The position numbers and the translations under genes were made by a program. Positions 1 to 8,906 of a stretch of 64,000 nucleotides of DNA are shown here, piece after piece; position 1 is the stretch's first letter; every line of letters starts with the position of its first letter. The notes under the pieces were generated by a model. It searched no databases and was not told the origin of the DNA. It was given only the letters and a program-made list of their open reading frames with translations. The DNA is from Pedobacter sp. JY14-1 (GTDB lineage Bacteria > Bacteroidota > Bacteroidia > Sphingobacteriales > Sphingobacteriaceae), in the NCBI RefSeq assembly GCF_029269825.1, contig NZ_JARJHU010000001.1, forward strand, positions 659,786 through 723,785, in the 5' to 3' direction.

Positions 1-1011
1 AATGCACCGGCCATTCCTTATGTCACAATCGTATCCATCAAAAGCACACCATTTTCGACGGTAACCGAGACGCTGGACAAGATCATTGCAGACCTGAATA
101 CGGCAAAGCAGTTATTGAAAGCGGTAGATCCTATAAGGACTCCGGCATATATCGTCGGCTATCCTGATAAAGACTATCCGCAGGGATTTCCGGAAGCTCA
201 AAAGGAAACTGAAAGGCAAAACGGTTCGCTGTTTCTTCAGAACAGACGTCACCGCATGAATTACTTCACGGTTTGTGGTGAACTGGCCAGGGTGTATCTG
301 TATAAAAAAGATTATCAGAATAGCCTGGCGAATGCCCTTGAAGTGATTGACGCTAAAAAATTTCCCTGGACCAAACAGGCAGACTTTTTCAATACGAATG
401 CACAGCAAAGGGACAAAATTTTCTATCCTGAACTGATTTCTGCATGGTTTGTGCCACAATCGGTGCGCGACCATGTAAATGACCTCTTTTCAGACAATGA
501 TGCAGCGTACACGCCAAGCATTACGCAAAAAGACCTGATTTATGAAAAGGGTTCGGTGGGCGCAGACGATTGGCGCTGGAGACAATGGTTTATAGATGTT
601 ACGGGAAGTAACACTGTTGGACGCTCTTTCCTGCAGAAATACACCTGGAACGGATCTCCTCAGCGCAACCTGCACCCTGTTGTAGCTCCTGCAATGCGGC
701 TTTCGGAAATGTATTACATTGCCGCTGAAGCAAGCTTTGACTCGGATCCGGTTAAGGCTACAGCCTTGGTAGACAGCGTGCGCGTCCACAGAGGAATCGG
801 ACAGGCCATTCCCAAAAACATTTCCCGCCCTGATTTCATCAAAAAGCTGGTTGAAGAGGCCAGAAAGGAGTTCTTCGGTGAAAGCCAGATTTTTTACATG
901 CATAAACGGTTGAACAGGGAAATCATCAACACAAACGGGTTGATCTATCCGGCGAGTGACAAGATATTTGTGTTCCCGATCCCTGTTGATGAAATTGCTT
1001 ACAGAAATTAA
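1..1011 (+). CDS. SusD/RagB-family outer-membrane nutrient-binding lipoprotein (5' end missing)
   Basis: The reading frame is open from base 1, so the gene enters from outside the window; the TTG at 115 is not its start. The visible 336 residues contain the SusD-type stretch YVTIVS...LDKIIADLNTAKQLL, the TPR-like helices with LARVYLYKKDYQNSL, and the C-terminal signature RLSEMYYIAAEA...EEARKEFF. SusD proteins sit on the cell surface and pass ligand to a SusC TonB-dependent channel, whose gene is expected upstream. The next three genes follow at 11-16 bp, so all four look like one operon. The substrate cannot be read from this part. Confidence 0.9.
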   Translation, partial: NAPAIPYVTIVSIKSTPFSTVTETLDKIIADLNTAKQLLKAVDPIRTPAYIVGYPDKDYPQGFPEAQKETERQNGSLFLQNRRHRMNYFTVCGELARVYLYKKDYQNSLANALEVIDAKKFPWTKQADFFNTNAQQRDKIFYPELISAWFVPQSVRDHVNDLFSDNDAAYTPSITQKDLIYEKGSVGADDWRWRQWFIDVTGSNTVGRSFLQKYTWNGSPQRNLHPVVAPAMRLSEMYYIAAEASFDSDPVKATALVDSVRVHRGIGQAIPKNISRPDFIKKLVEEARKEFFGESQIFYMHKRLNREIINTNGLIYPASDKIFVFPIPVDEIAYRN

Positions 1012-1022
1012 ACTGAGAACAA

Positions 1023-1877
1023 ATGAAACGATACTTTAATTATATCCTCGTATTGACTGCAGTTTTATTCGCCTGCAAGAAAAATGAAATATCCAGATAT
1101 GAAGGTGTGACGGACAATATTTATCTGAACTATAAGGATGTTGATGGAAATCCCGATACTTCAGCCATTACCTATTCCTTTGCCGACAAGAGCGGACTTG
1201 CTAGTGACACCGTCTGGGTACCTGTAAGCATCAGTGGAAACCGCAAGCCACAAGACAGAAAATTCGTCTTGTCGGTTGTAGACTCACTGACGTCAGCTCA
1301 GTCAGGGTTGCATTATGAACCTTTAAAAGCATTTTATACCATGCCTGCTGATTCGGGCAAGATGCTGGTACCGGTAATCCTGAAAAATACCGACCCTGAA
1401 TTGGCTAACAAATCTGTTGCGCTGGGCATTAGGGTGACCGCTGGCGGTGATTTTGACATCAGCCTTCCTGTACCGATACGCACGAAGAGGATCATCTATT
1501 CTAACCGGTTAGAGCAGCCGGAGTGGTGGGCATGGTGGCAGGGCCAATTAGGTAAATATAACAGGACGGCACACCGGTTATTCCTGATTTCGGGTGGCCA
1601 GGCTTTAGTGAACCCGCAAGCGCCTGACGGCTACATGGGTATCCCGCGGACGCTTTATTACCTGGAAAACCTCAGGAATTTCACCCGTGATCCTTTTACC
1701 TGGGTAGCCAGATTTCCGGAGAAAGGATATGTATTGACCAAGCGGGCCGATGGAACTGAAGATTATGACTTCTACCATGTAGACGCACCGACAATCAAGA
1801 TCTACGTGAAGTTCTTTCCGCAGGTAAACGGATATTTCTTTATGGATGAAAATGGCAATCAAATCATCATTAATTAA
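1023..1877 (+). CDS. DUF4843 domain lipoprotein
   Basis: This 284-residue protein begins with a lipoprotein signal peptide whose lipobox LFAC puts the lipidated cysteine at residue 18. The body matches my memory of the DUF4843 family: an N-terminal part with SGLASDTVWVPVSISG, a middle part on stored values, and a Trp-rich end (EWWAWWQGQLGKY). These proteins are regularly encoded between a SusD gene and a PKD-like lipoprotein gene. It is probably an accessory surface lipoprotein of the uptake complex; its molecular role is unknown. It starts 11 bp after the SusD stop. Confidence 0.8.
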   Translation: MKRYFNYILVLTAVLFACKKNEISRYEGVTDNIYLNYKDVDGNPDTSAITYSFADKSGLASDTVWVPVSISGNRKPQDRKFVLSVVDSLTSAQSGLHYEPLKAFYTMPADSGKMLVPVILKNTDPELANKSVALGIRVTAGGDFDISLPVPIRTKRIIYSNRLEQPEWWAWWQGQLGKYNRTAHRLFLISGGQALVNPQAPDGYMGIPRTLYYLENLRNFTRDPFTWVARFPEKGYVLTKRADGTEDYDFYHVDAPTIKIYVKFFPQVNGYFFMDENGNQIIIN

Positions 1878-1888
1878 GAATTACGATT

Positions 1889-3322
1889 ATGAAATTGAAA
1901 CTAATAGGTTTTCTGGCCTTTTTGGCCATCTTATATACATCGTGTAAAAAGGACCTGGGTAACTATGTATATACTCCACCCTCCAGTCCAGTGATCAAAG
2001 GTATCCAGGATGCCAATTTTCAGGCACTGATCGGTGATTCCCTCATCATCAAGCCAGAGATCAGTCTGGACGGTGCGGATCCGCTTAAAGACCTAAGCTT
2101 TGAGTGGCGTATCCTTCTTTTAGAAGAATTAAGAGAATTGAGTTTTACCGGTTATCCGTTCAAAATGCTGTTCAATCTGGGAACCGGAGAACGTGCTGCG
2201 ACACTGATTGTCACCGATAAGCGTAACGGATTGATTTACAAATACAAGTTCAAAATCACAGGCACCACTCAATTTTCGAATGGTACGCTCGTTCTGAGTA
2301 ACGAAGGCGGTAAGGCAAAGTTATCGTTTGTGAAGCCGGACAATACGGTGCTCGCCAACATCTACGAAAGCCTTCAAGATGGTGAGCTTCCTGCAAACCC
2401 TGTACAGCTGTATTATTCAAAGCCGCTGCCCTACCAGTTACTAAGTAAGGAAGAATACTGGATCTTATGTAAAGACCCTCTAAAAGGTAGCGTAATTGTC
2501 AATCCAAGCACACTGCTGCTAAAGGATAATTTCAGATCGCAATTCTTCCTGCCGCCGGCAACCATAACTCCGGGATGGCTGGAAACCTATCAAGGTACCA
2601 TTTCACATGGTGTGATCAACAGCAAACTGTATATCGGCGTGCAATCAACCGCTCCGTTTGCCCCAGATTACGGCAAGTTTACGAATGAACAGCAGGGTGA
2701 CTATGAGTTGTCTCCTTTTTACACCTTTACAGGAGCCTTTTATATTGGCTATGATCTAAAGTCAAAAAGTTTTGTCGTGTTTGATGGAGGAGGAACCTAT
2801 GCAGGCAACAACTACGAGGTAACTACCGATCCGGCTCCTGCATTTGATCCGAAAAACACAGGATTATCCAATCTGGTATATATGAAGGCGGCTGTCTCAG
2901 GTACGACTTACGCATTCTTCAGGGAGGCTGACGGTAAGACCTATGAGCTCCGGTTTGATAACAAGTTGGCAGAAAGTCCAAGAAAAATCACCGCAACGCA
3001 AAAGCGTTTGTTTGCGGGATCTTCGCAAGTCCAGGCAGATTCAAAATGGGTAAGAAATTCTATCAATGTATTCTATTTCTCGTCCAATGACAAAATCTAC
3101 AGATACAATCCGATCAACGAAGACCTGAAAGCACTGGACGCAGATTTCGGCGGCAAAAAAGTATCTATGCTCAAAATCAGCACTGACGACAACACATTGA
3201 CAGTTGGTGTAGACGGTGCGGTACATATCCTAGATGTCAGCGTCGGGAAGAACGGTAATATTACAAAATCAACCACAGGTATACCTGGTGCCCCGGTTGA
3301 CTTTTTAACCAGAACAAATTAA
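1889..3322 (+). CDS. PKD-like family lipoprotein of a SusC/D locus
   Basis: The 477-residue product has a lipoprotein signal with the cysteine at residue 19 (LYTSC), then KKDLGNYVYTPP, a start typical of the PKD-like (PF16407) lipoproteins of Bacteroidota. The rest reads as beta-rich, possibly a propeller, with repeated strands such as AFYIGYDLKSKSFVVFDGG and NVFYFSSNDKIYRYNP. No catalytic motif is seen. It starts 11 bp after the DUF4843 gene, so it is probably a surface lipoprotein of the same uptake system. The family name rests on recall. Confidence 0.75.
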   Translation: MKLKLIGFLAFLAILYTSCKKDLGNYVYTPPSSPVIKGIQDANFQALIGDSLIIKPEISLDGADPLKDLSFEWRILLLEELRELSFTGYPFKMLFNLGTGERAATLIVTDKRNGLIYKYKFKITGTTQFSNGTLVLSNEGGKAKLSFVKPDNTVLANIYESLQDGELPANPVQLYYSKPLPYQLLSKEEYWILCKDPLKGSVIVNPSTLLLKDNFRSQFFLPPATITPGWLETYQGTISHGVINSKLYIGVQSTAPFAPDYGKFTNEQQGDYELSPFYTFTGAFYIGYDLKSKSFVVFDGGGTYAGNNYEVTTDPAPAFDPKNTGLSNLVYMKAAVSGTTYAFFREADGKTYELRFDNKLAESPRKITATQKRLFAGSSQVQADSKWVRNSINVFYFSSNDKIYRYNPINEDLKALDADFGGKKVSMLKISTDDNTLTVGVDGAVHILDVSVGKNGNITKSTTGIPGAPVDFLTRTN

Positions 3323-3338
3323 ACTTGAAAAACACGAA

Positions 3339-4478
3339 ATGAAAATAAAACTCATGATCTTTACGCTGCTCGCCCCATGGGCAGCAGCAGCCCAAAGCCC
3401 TAATTTTACCATAACGGGTAAAATCGGCAATCTGAACAAGCCTGCGAAGGTATACATTGACTATTCTTCCGATGGCCAGGGCAAAACGGACTCTGCGGAA
3501 CTGGTGAACGGAACTTTCAAAGTTACCGGATATATAGACGGCATTGCCAATTCGAGAATGGTACTTTCCAGAGAAGGTATTAAAGACAAGGAAATTTACG
3601 CAACAGGCACCGGAGATGTCATTTATGTGAGTTTTGGTAAGGAAAAAATTCATATTACCTCCCCTGACTCGCTTTATAACGCCAAATGGACTGGTTCAAA
3701 AGTGTACAACGAATTACAAGCCTTCAACAAGACCGTTGGGCCTACCGTAATGACCGTGCATCACAACGCGAATGTTTTGCTCCGGAAAGCCAGTCCCGAG
3801 CAGCAGAAAGACACCTTGTATTTCAAAACGCTGGACAAAAAAGTACAGGCTTACCGCAAATCTCGCGGTGAGCAACTGCTTGAGTTTGCGAAAAATAATC
3901 CTGATTCCTATTTCGCACTTCAGGGCCTTTCTGAACTGGTCAGCGGGTATTCAATGAAGCCTGAAGCGGCCCTGCCTGTCTTCAACAAACTGAATGAAAA
4001 GCTCAGGTTGTCTTATACCGGCCAGGGCCTCTACAAGATTCTGAATGCCCATACCGTTACGGCATTGGGCTCCATTGCTCCCAACTTCACACAGAACGAT
4101 GTAAATGGCAAACCGGTTTCTCTTTCTGACTATAAGGGGAAATATGTACTGGTCGAATTCTGGGCCAGTTGGTGCTCTCCCTGCCGTGCAGAAAGTCCGA
4201 ACCTTCTGAAACAATATGCTGCCTATAAGGACAAGGGCTTTGAGATACTTGGCGTATCGGTAGACAATGACAAGGCCAAATGGCTGGACGCCATTAAGAA
4301 AGATGGTTTGACATGGACACAGGTATCCGATCTGAAAGGCTGGGAAAGTGAGGCACGAAAAGTCTACGGGATTTCCGGCGTACCCGCAAATTTCCTGGTA
4401 AGCCCGGAAGGGAAAATCATTGGCAGCCATCTCGTTGGAGAAGCACTGAATAAGAAGCTGGCGGAACTGATGAACTAG
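3339..4478 (+). CDS. TlpA-like thiol-disulfide oxidoreductase with DUF4369 N-terminus
   Basis: The protein has 379 residues. A signal peptide (LLAPWAAAAQS) is followed by a DUF4369-type beta domain (about residues 24-110), a helical linker, and a thioredoxin fold from about residue 245. The active site is WCSPC, with Cys279 and Cys282; the cis-Pro loop reads SGVPANFLV. Periplasmic proteins of this type reduce or isomerise disulfides, often in secreted or cytochrome proteins. It is the last gene of the SusD operon, followed 39 bp later by a clear terminator. Its direct partner cannot be told from sequence. Confidence 0.9.
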   Translation: MKIKLMIFTLLAPWAAAAQSPNFTITGKIGNLNKPAKVYIDYSSDGQGKTDSAELVNGTFKVTGYIDGIANSRMVLSREGIKDKEIYATGTGDVIYVSFGKEKIHITSPDSLYNAKWTGSKVYNELQAFNKTVGPTVMTVHHNANVLLRKASPEQQKDTLYFKTLDKKVQAYRKSRGEQLLEFAKNNPDSYFALQGLSELVSGYSMKPEAALPVFNKLNEKLRLSYTGQGLYKILNAHTVTALGSIAPNFTQNDVNGKPVSLSDYKGKYVLVEFWASWCSPCRAESPNLLKQYAAYKDKGFEILGVSVDNDKAKWLDAIKKDGLTWTQVSDLKGWESEARKVYGISGVPANFLVSPEGKIIGSHLVGEALNKKLAELMN

Positions 4479-4517
4479 CGATTATTCTTACCGATCAACA
4501 AATTATTTTATAAGCGT

Positions 4518-4549
4518 AAGCCAGTGCCGGATAGCACTGGCTTTTTTTT
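4518..4549 (+). terminator. Rho-independent terminator of the SusD operon
   Basis: A perfect 10-bp stem (AAGCCAGTGC / GCACTGGCTT) with a six-base loop runs into eight T residues. It lies 39 bp after the TlpA-like stop codon and ends the plus-strand operon. Confidence 0.9.
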
Positions 4550-4656
4550 ATTCATTTAGCGCTGCTAATACGTTTTTGTAAATTTTTCTCTTGATTATCA
4601 ACATTTAAAAACAAATATTACTCAAAAATTAATTGTTTTTATAAAATACGTTTGAT

Positions 4657-5352
4657 ATGAACAACGAAGACTTATTAAAATTAATTGACAACTGTGATGA
4701 GCCAGTTAAGAACCTGATCACCTATTTAAACTCCATAACTTCGCTAAGTGAGGCCTTTGTCTCTAACATCATACCGATGCTCAAAACCGGAAAAACTGCC
4801 AGGCCACTAAAAGTGGCCAGTACCGGAAAAAAATTTCAGACAGCCTACTGGATGGATAAAGGAGGGGCGCGCTATTATGTGATTAAACATGATAAATATG
4901 GTATCCCCTATGAAAGTACAACGTATATTTTTGGCAAGGGCAAGATACTTTTTGATTCGGAGTGTTTTTTTTATGATGCCCTCAGCCGATATCATATTGA
5001 AATTTGCCGGGATTCTGTATACGTAGAATTCAGTCGCGAATCCTTTCTGTTACTCGCCGGCGTAGCTCCTGAAGCAGTTGAACTGGCCAGCCGGCTCAAA
5101 GGCCTGCAGTCAGACGACAGGATGTCCCTGATCGAGGTGATAAGACTACCTCCGAAAAAGAAAATTACCGGATTTATTGAGCGTAAAGGCGAACATGTTA
5201 TGATCCATCAACGCAAGCGTGATGTGATCAACTTTCTTTCTGTTTCAGAAAGTACGTTTAATATCAACAAAAATGGGCCCAGCAAAAAGAAAACCAACGC
5301 TGTCAAAAAGAAGACAAGCAGGCGGAAGAGTATAAGAACACGAAAGAACTGA
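4657..5352 (+). CDS. Degenerate Crp/Fnr-like protein with a Lys/Arg-rich tail
   Basis: This 231-residue protein is not a clear member of a named family. Residues of about 45-145 follow the pattern of a cyclic-nucleotide-binding-like beta roll (AYWMDKGGARYYVIKHDKYG, then SVYVEFSRESFLLLAG). Residues 150-200 resemble the Crp C-terminal helices, but the recognition helix is eroded (FLSVSESTFNINKNG instead of YLGITPETLSRIR). The last 25 residues are extremely basic (KKKTNAVKKKTSRRKS), as in non-specific nucleic-acid binding tails. It stands alone between a terminator and the convergent methionine aminopeptidase gene, whose last base lies 2 bp away. A regulator or a nucleoid-type protein is possible. 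Confidence 0.6.
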   Translation: MNNEDLLKLIDNCDEPVKNLITYLNSITSLSEAFVSNIIPMLKTGKTARPLKVASTGKKFQTAYWMDKGGARYYVIKHDKYGIPYESTTYIFGKGKILFDSECFFYDALSRYHIEICRDSVYVEFSRESFLLLAGVAPEAVELASRLKGLQSDDRMSLIEVIRLPPKKKITGFIERKGEHVMIHQRKRDVINFLSVSESTFNINKNGPSKKKTNAVKKKTSRRKSIRTRKN

Positions 5353-5354
5353 GC

Positions 5355-6119
5355 TTACGCCCAGATCCCGTTCGCCTCAGTAAGAATAACCGGCCTTTCG
5401 GATGTAACCAGAATGGTATGTTCATGCTGAGCCACATATCCGCCTTTGTTTCCTGTTAAGGTCCAGCCATCGGATTGCTGTTCCGCAATAGTAGAATTTG
5501 TGGAGATAAAGGTTTCGACCGCAACAACCGAATCTTTTTTGAAACGCTGGGTCACATATCTGTCGTAATAGTTCAGGATGTCATGAGGTTCTTCATGCAG
5601 GCCACGGCCAACACCGTGTCCTGCAAGATTCTTAATGACTTTATAACCGCGTTTCCTGGCCTCAGTCTCAATCAGGCGGCCAATCTCATTGATCCTGACA
5701 CCACCGGAAATGTGACTAAGCGCAATCCGCAGAATGTCTCTTGAAGCATCTACTAAATGCTGCAACTGCCTGTGGTCTTCCCCTAAAATAAAGGATCCGC
5801 CATTATCTGCCCAAAATCCGTTGAGTTCTGCGGACACATCAATATTGACCAGATCCCCCTCTCTGAGTATCTTTTGGTCAGTAGGTATCCCGTGGGCAAC
5901 TTCTTCATTGACGCTGATACAAGTCCAGCCCGGAAATCCATAGGTCAGCCTGGGTGCGGACTTTGCCCCTATGCGGGCCAAAAGCATTCCTCCGTATTCA
6001 TCAAGTTCCCGGGTACTCATACCAGGTCTCGCATATTTACGCATTTCATTCAGAGCATGTGCCACGGCAGCGCTTATCTGCTGCATGCCCTGCAGTTCCT
6101 GTACAGAAGTGATAGACAT
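5355..6119 (-). CDS. map: Type I methionine aminopeptidase
   Basis: The 254-residue enzyme removes the N-terminal methionine from nascent proteins. All metal ligands of the family are present: Asp94 (VNIDVSA), Asp105 (WADNGG), His168 (GHGVGRGLHEEP), Glu202 and Glu233 (QHEHTILVT), plus the substrate His76 (VAHGIP). The usual HGDT and IEPM motifs are replaced by WADN and VETF, so this looks like a divergent second copy rather than the ribosomal-operon copy; the main one would lie elsewhere. It is transcribed away from ccoI, and the 130 bp between them hold the Fnr-like box. Confidence 0.93.
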   Translation of the reverse strand: MSITSVQELQGMQQISAAVAHALNEMRKYARPGMSTRELDEYGGMLLARIGAKSAPRLTYGFPGWTCISVNEEVAHGIPTDQKILREGDLVNIDVSAELNGFWADNGGSFILGEDHRQLQHLVDASRDILRIALSHISGGVRINEIGRLIETEARKRGYKVIKNLAGHGVGRGLHEEPHDILNYYDRYVTQRFKKDSVVAVETFISTNSTIAEQQSDGWTLTGNKGGYVAQHEHTILVTSERPVILTEANGIWA

Positions 6120-6165
6120 TAAAGATCTTTTAAAAAGCCAAATATAGACAACATCTTCCGGTCAA

Positions 6166-6181
6166 AGTGACAGACATCACA
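6166..6181 (+). promoter_or_regulatory. Fnr/FixK-like operator upstream of ccoI
   Basis: AGTGACAGACATCACA is an inverted repeat with core TGAC-N4-ATCA (6168-6179), close to the Fnr/FixK consensus TTGAY-N4-RTCAA. Its centre (6173.5) lies 76.5 bp from the ccoI ATG. A TATTTA element ends at 6209, exactly 35.5 bp from the centre. The same arrangement is found before the dehydrogenase-like/hemN pair (16343-16358), which argues against chance. Which protein binds it is inferred. Confidence 0.6.
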
Positions 6182-6203
6182 TTTTATAAGGACAGTGATT
6201 ACA

Positions 6204-6209
6204 TATTTA
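6204..6209 (+). promoter_or_regulatory. Candidate -7 element of the ccoI promoter
   Basis: TATTTA resembles the TTTG-ended -7 element of Bacteroidota promoters. It places the Fnr-like box centre about 40 bp upstream of the likely transcript start, the usual position for an Fnr activator (class II). Weak on its own; the identical geometry at hemN supports it. Confidence 0.4.
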
Positions 6210-6249
6210 ATGACCAAACAGCAACAATTTTGGAGCACAAAATCAGGTT

Positions 6250-8652
6250 ATGATACAAGAAGGCGCCATACTGACCAGCCTCCACTGTTTCCATTGTGGA
6301 GAAGAGATCATCAGCAGAGGAATATTTGTTTCCGGTGACAGAGAGTTTTGCTGTGCCGGTTGCAAAACTGTTCACGATATTCTGCATGAGCATCAGCTTG
6401 GCAACTACTATCAGTATAATAAAGTACCTGGTAAAACACAAAAAGCTGCAGGAAATAACTATGAATACCTGGATCTGGAGGATATCATTGTACAATTATT
6501 GGATTATCGTGATGAGCGTACAGGAATAGTTACTTTTTACATACCTGCAGTGCATTGCAGCTCCTGCATCTGGTTGCTGGAGCATCTTTACCAGTTGCAT
6601 CCGGGTGTACAAAAATCGAGGATCGACTTCCTGAAGAAACAGGTCAGCGTTAACTTTGACATCCGGAAAATTAGTTTACGCGAACTCGTAGAACTTCTTA
6701 CTTCAGTAGGATATGAGCCACTGATCAGCCTGAACGATGTAGTTAAAAAAAGTAAGGCTGAGCGTACCGAAAGCGGACTCGCTGCCAGGATCGCAGTTGC
6801 CGGTTTTTGTTTTGGAAACGTAATGCTCCTGAGTTTTCCTGACTACTTCGGGTTAAGTCAGCTTGAAAGCGAGTATAGCCGGTTCTTTGGCCTTTTAAAT
6901 CTGGCGTTTTGCGTACCTGCAGCCTTTTATAGCGGCAAAGACTATTTTTTTTCGGCATGGAACAATCTGCGCGCAGGCAGGCTGAACCTCGATTTTCCAC
7001 TCGCGCTGGGGATTGCCGTGATGTTTATACGGACAGCTTATGAAGTTTTGCTGCAGACTGGTGCCGGCTTTGCCGATACACTTTGCGGCCTGGTATTCTT
7101 CCTGCTCGTAGGCAGGTGGATGCAACAGCGCACTTTCCATCATATTTCCTTTGAAAGGGACTACCGTTCATATTTTCCAGTTGCAGTCACCAGGATCGAA
7201 GGTTCCGGAGAGCGGCCTGTACCACTTGCAGAACTGAAACAAGGTGACCGGATAAGGGTACGCTGTCAGGAAATCATTCCGGCTGACGCGATCTTGCTGA
7301 AAGGTGACGGAGAGATCGACTTTAGCTTTGTGACAGGTGAATCTGAGCCCGTAAAGAAAATATTGGGCGAAGTAGTTTATGCAGGAGGACGGCAGTTGGG
7401 TAGCGCCCTGGAGATGGAAGTCCTGAAGCCGGTATCCCAAAGTTACCTGACCCAACTCTGGAATAACGAAGCCTTCGCCAGGAACAAGCCACACATCCGT
7501 ACATTCAGCGATACGGCAAGTAAATATTTCAGCATTGTACTGCTGTTGATCGCTTTCGGGTCTGCCGGCTTCTGGCTGATCAACCACCAAAGCGATAAGG
7601 CACTGGCCGCCTTTACCGCTGTACTGATCATCGCCTGTCCCTGTGCACTGGCACTGAGTTCGCCTTTTACGCTGGCCGCTGTGACTGGCATCTTCGACCG
7701 CAATAAATTCTATCTCAAAAATACGGCTGTGGTAGAGCAGCTGGCCCGTATCGATACATTCGTATTTGACAAGACCGGAACAATTACCAGCCCCGAAGGT
7801 GCAAACCTCAGGTTTACCGGGAGCATAGACGAAGAACAACGACAATGGATCAGCGATCTCTGCCGCAATTCCGGTCACCCGCTGAGCCGTGAGCTTGTGC
7901 GTCAGCTAGGGTTGCCACTCAGGTACCGGGCTGAGCAGTATACAGAAAAAATTGGGAGGGGCATCAGTGGCATGGTCAATGGAAATCATGTAAAATTGGG
8001 AAGTTCTGCATTCCTTGGCCTGCCACTGGTGGATTCTTCCGAACACAGCAGCGTCCACGTAATGGTCAACGACCATTACCTCGGCAGCTTTATCATCCAT
8101 CAGCAATGGCGCAGCGGCTTCAAAGACCTATTGCTCCGTCTGGGCACCTGGGCAGACCTGCACTTGCTTTCCGGCGATCAGGACCGCGATAAGCAGCAAC
8201 TGGTGCCCTACTTTGAAAGCGCCCGTAAAATGCATTTCGGGCAATCACCCCAGGACAAGCTGGATTATATTGCTGCACTGCAGCAAAACGGAAATAAGGT
8301 CCTCATGTTCGGAGATGGGTTAAACGACTCCGGCGCGTTGAAGCAAAGCGATCTTGGCGTCGCGGTAACGGACAACATCAACAATTTTTCTCCGGGTTGC
8401 GAAGCTATTCTTGACGGGGCCTCATTCGGAAAGATCCCGCAGTTTATCCAGCAGGCAAAAGACGCAGTTAAAATTATCCACATGTCCTTTGGGATATCGC
8501 TGAGCTACAATGCTGTGGGCCTTTACTTTGCGACTCAGGGCCTGTTATCCCCGCTCCTTGCAGCCATCCTGATGCCACTAAGCACAATAACCATTATTTC
8601 ATTCACTACTGTGGCTGCACGGATGTATGCCCGGAAAAACCACCTTTTATGA
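6250..8652 (+). CDS. ccoI: Cu+-translocating P-type ATPase for cbb3 oxidase assembly (CcoI/FixI)
   Basis: The 800-residue pump exports Cu(I) across the inner membrane for insertion into cbb3 oxidase. The N-terminus has a Zn-ribbon-like CFHC (Cys13, Cys16) with a later FCCAGC, as in FixI-type ATPases, then a heavy-metal domain with CSSC (Cys103, Cys106). Membrane helices surround the CPC ion-binding motif (463-465). The phosphorylated Asp507 lies in DKTGT, TGES in the actuator domain, and GDGLNDSGAL near the end. The gene opens an eight-gene oxidase cluster and overlaps ccoS by 4 bp (ATGA). An Fnr-like box lies 77 bp upstream. Confidence 0.95.
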   Translation: MIQEGAILTSLHCFHCGEEIISRGIFVSGDREFCCAGCKTVHDILHEHQLGNYYQYNKVPGKTQKAAGNNYEYLDLEDIIVQLLDYRDERTGIVTFYIPAVHCSSCIWLLEHLYQLHPGVQKSRIDFLKKQVSVNFDIRKISLRELVELLTSVGYEPLISLNDVVKKSKAERTESGLAARIAVAGFCFGNVMLLSFPDYFGLSQLESEYSRFFGLLNLAFCVPAAFYSGKDYFFSAWNNLRAGRLNLDFPLALGIAVMFIRTAYEVLLQTGAGFADTLCGLVFFLLVGRWMQQRTFHHISFERDYRSYFPVAVTRIEGSGERPVPLAELKQGDRIRVRCQEIIPADAILLKGDGEIDFSFVTGESEPVKKILGEVVYAGGRQLGSALEMEVLKPVSQSYLTQLWNNEAFARNKPHIRTFSDTASKYFSIVLLLIAFGSAGFWLINHQSDKALAAFTAVLIIACPCALALSSPFTLAAVTGIFDRNKFYLKNTAVVEQLARIDTFVFDKTGTITSPEGANLRFTGSIDEEQRQWISDLCRNSGHPLSRELVRQLGLPLRYRAEQYTEKIGRGISGMVNGNHVKLGSSAFLGLPLVDSSEHSSVHVMVNDHYLGSFIIHQQWRSGFKDLLLRLGTWADLHLLSGDQDRDKQQLVPYFESARKMHFGQSPQDKLDYIAALQQNGNKVLMFGDGLNDSGALKQSDLGVAVTDNINNFSPGCEAILDGASFGKIPQFIQQAKDAVKIIHMSFGISLSYNAVGLYFATQGLLSPLLAAILMPLSTITIISFTTVAARMYARKNHLL

Positions 8653-8843
8653 ACATGATATTTATCCTGATCGGCTGCAGTATCTTGCTTGCACTGATCT
8701 TTCTTGCCGCATTTTTCTGGGCGAACAATACGGGCCAGCATGACGATACCTATACACCTGGCATCCGTATTCTGCTGGATGAAGCCGATCCTGTAAACGA
8801 AGTCAGCACAGGTGACCGAGATCACATTCCTTCAAAATCCTGA
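8649..8843 (+). CDS. ccoS: cbb3 oxidase assembly protein CcoS
   Basis: This 64-residue protein has one N-terminal membrane helix (IFILIGCSILLALIFLAAFFW) and a short, acidic tail with DDTYTPGIRIL, as in CcoS, which is needed to put haem b and copper into the catalytic subunit. The start overlaps the ccoI stop in an ATGA. Length and position between ccoI and ccoN are typical. Confidence 0.9.
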   Translation: MNMIFILIGCSILLALIFLAAFFWANNTGQHDDTYTPGIRILLDEADPVNEVSTGDRDHIPSKS

Positions 8844-8906
8844 TCACTAACCTCCGGCCCGGACCAGGGTAACTTTACACCACAAAAACTAAACACCTCA
8901 TTTGAC

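Noticed and set aside
4591..4601. TTGATTATCAA before the degenerate Crp-like gene
   Set aside because: Only one base separates the halves, so it does not fit an Fnr box, and it may be chance in AT-rich DNA.
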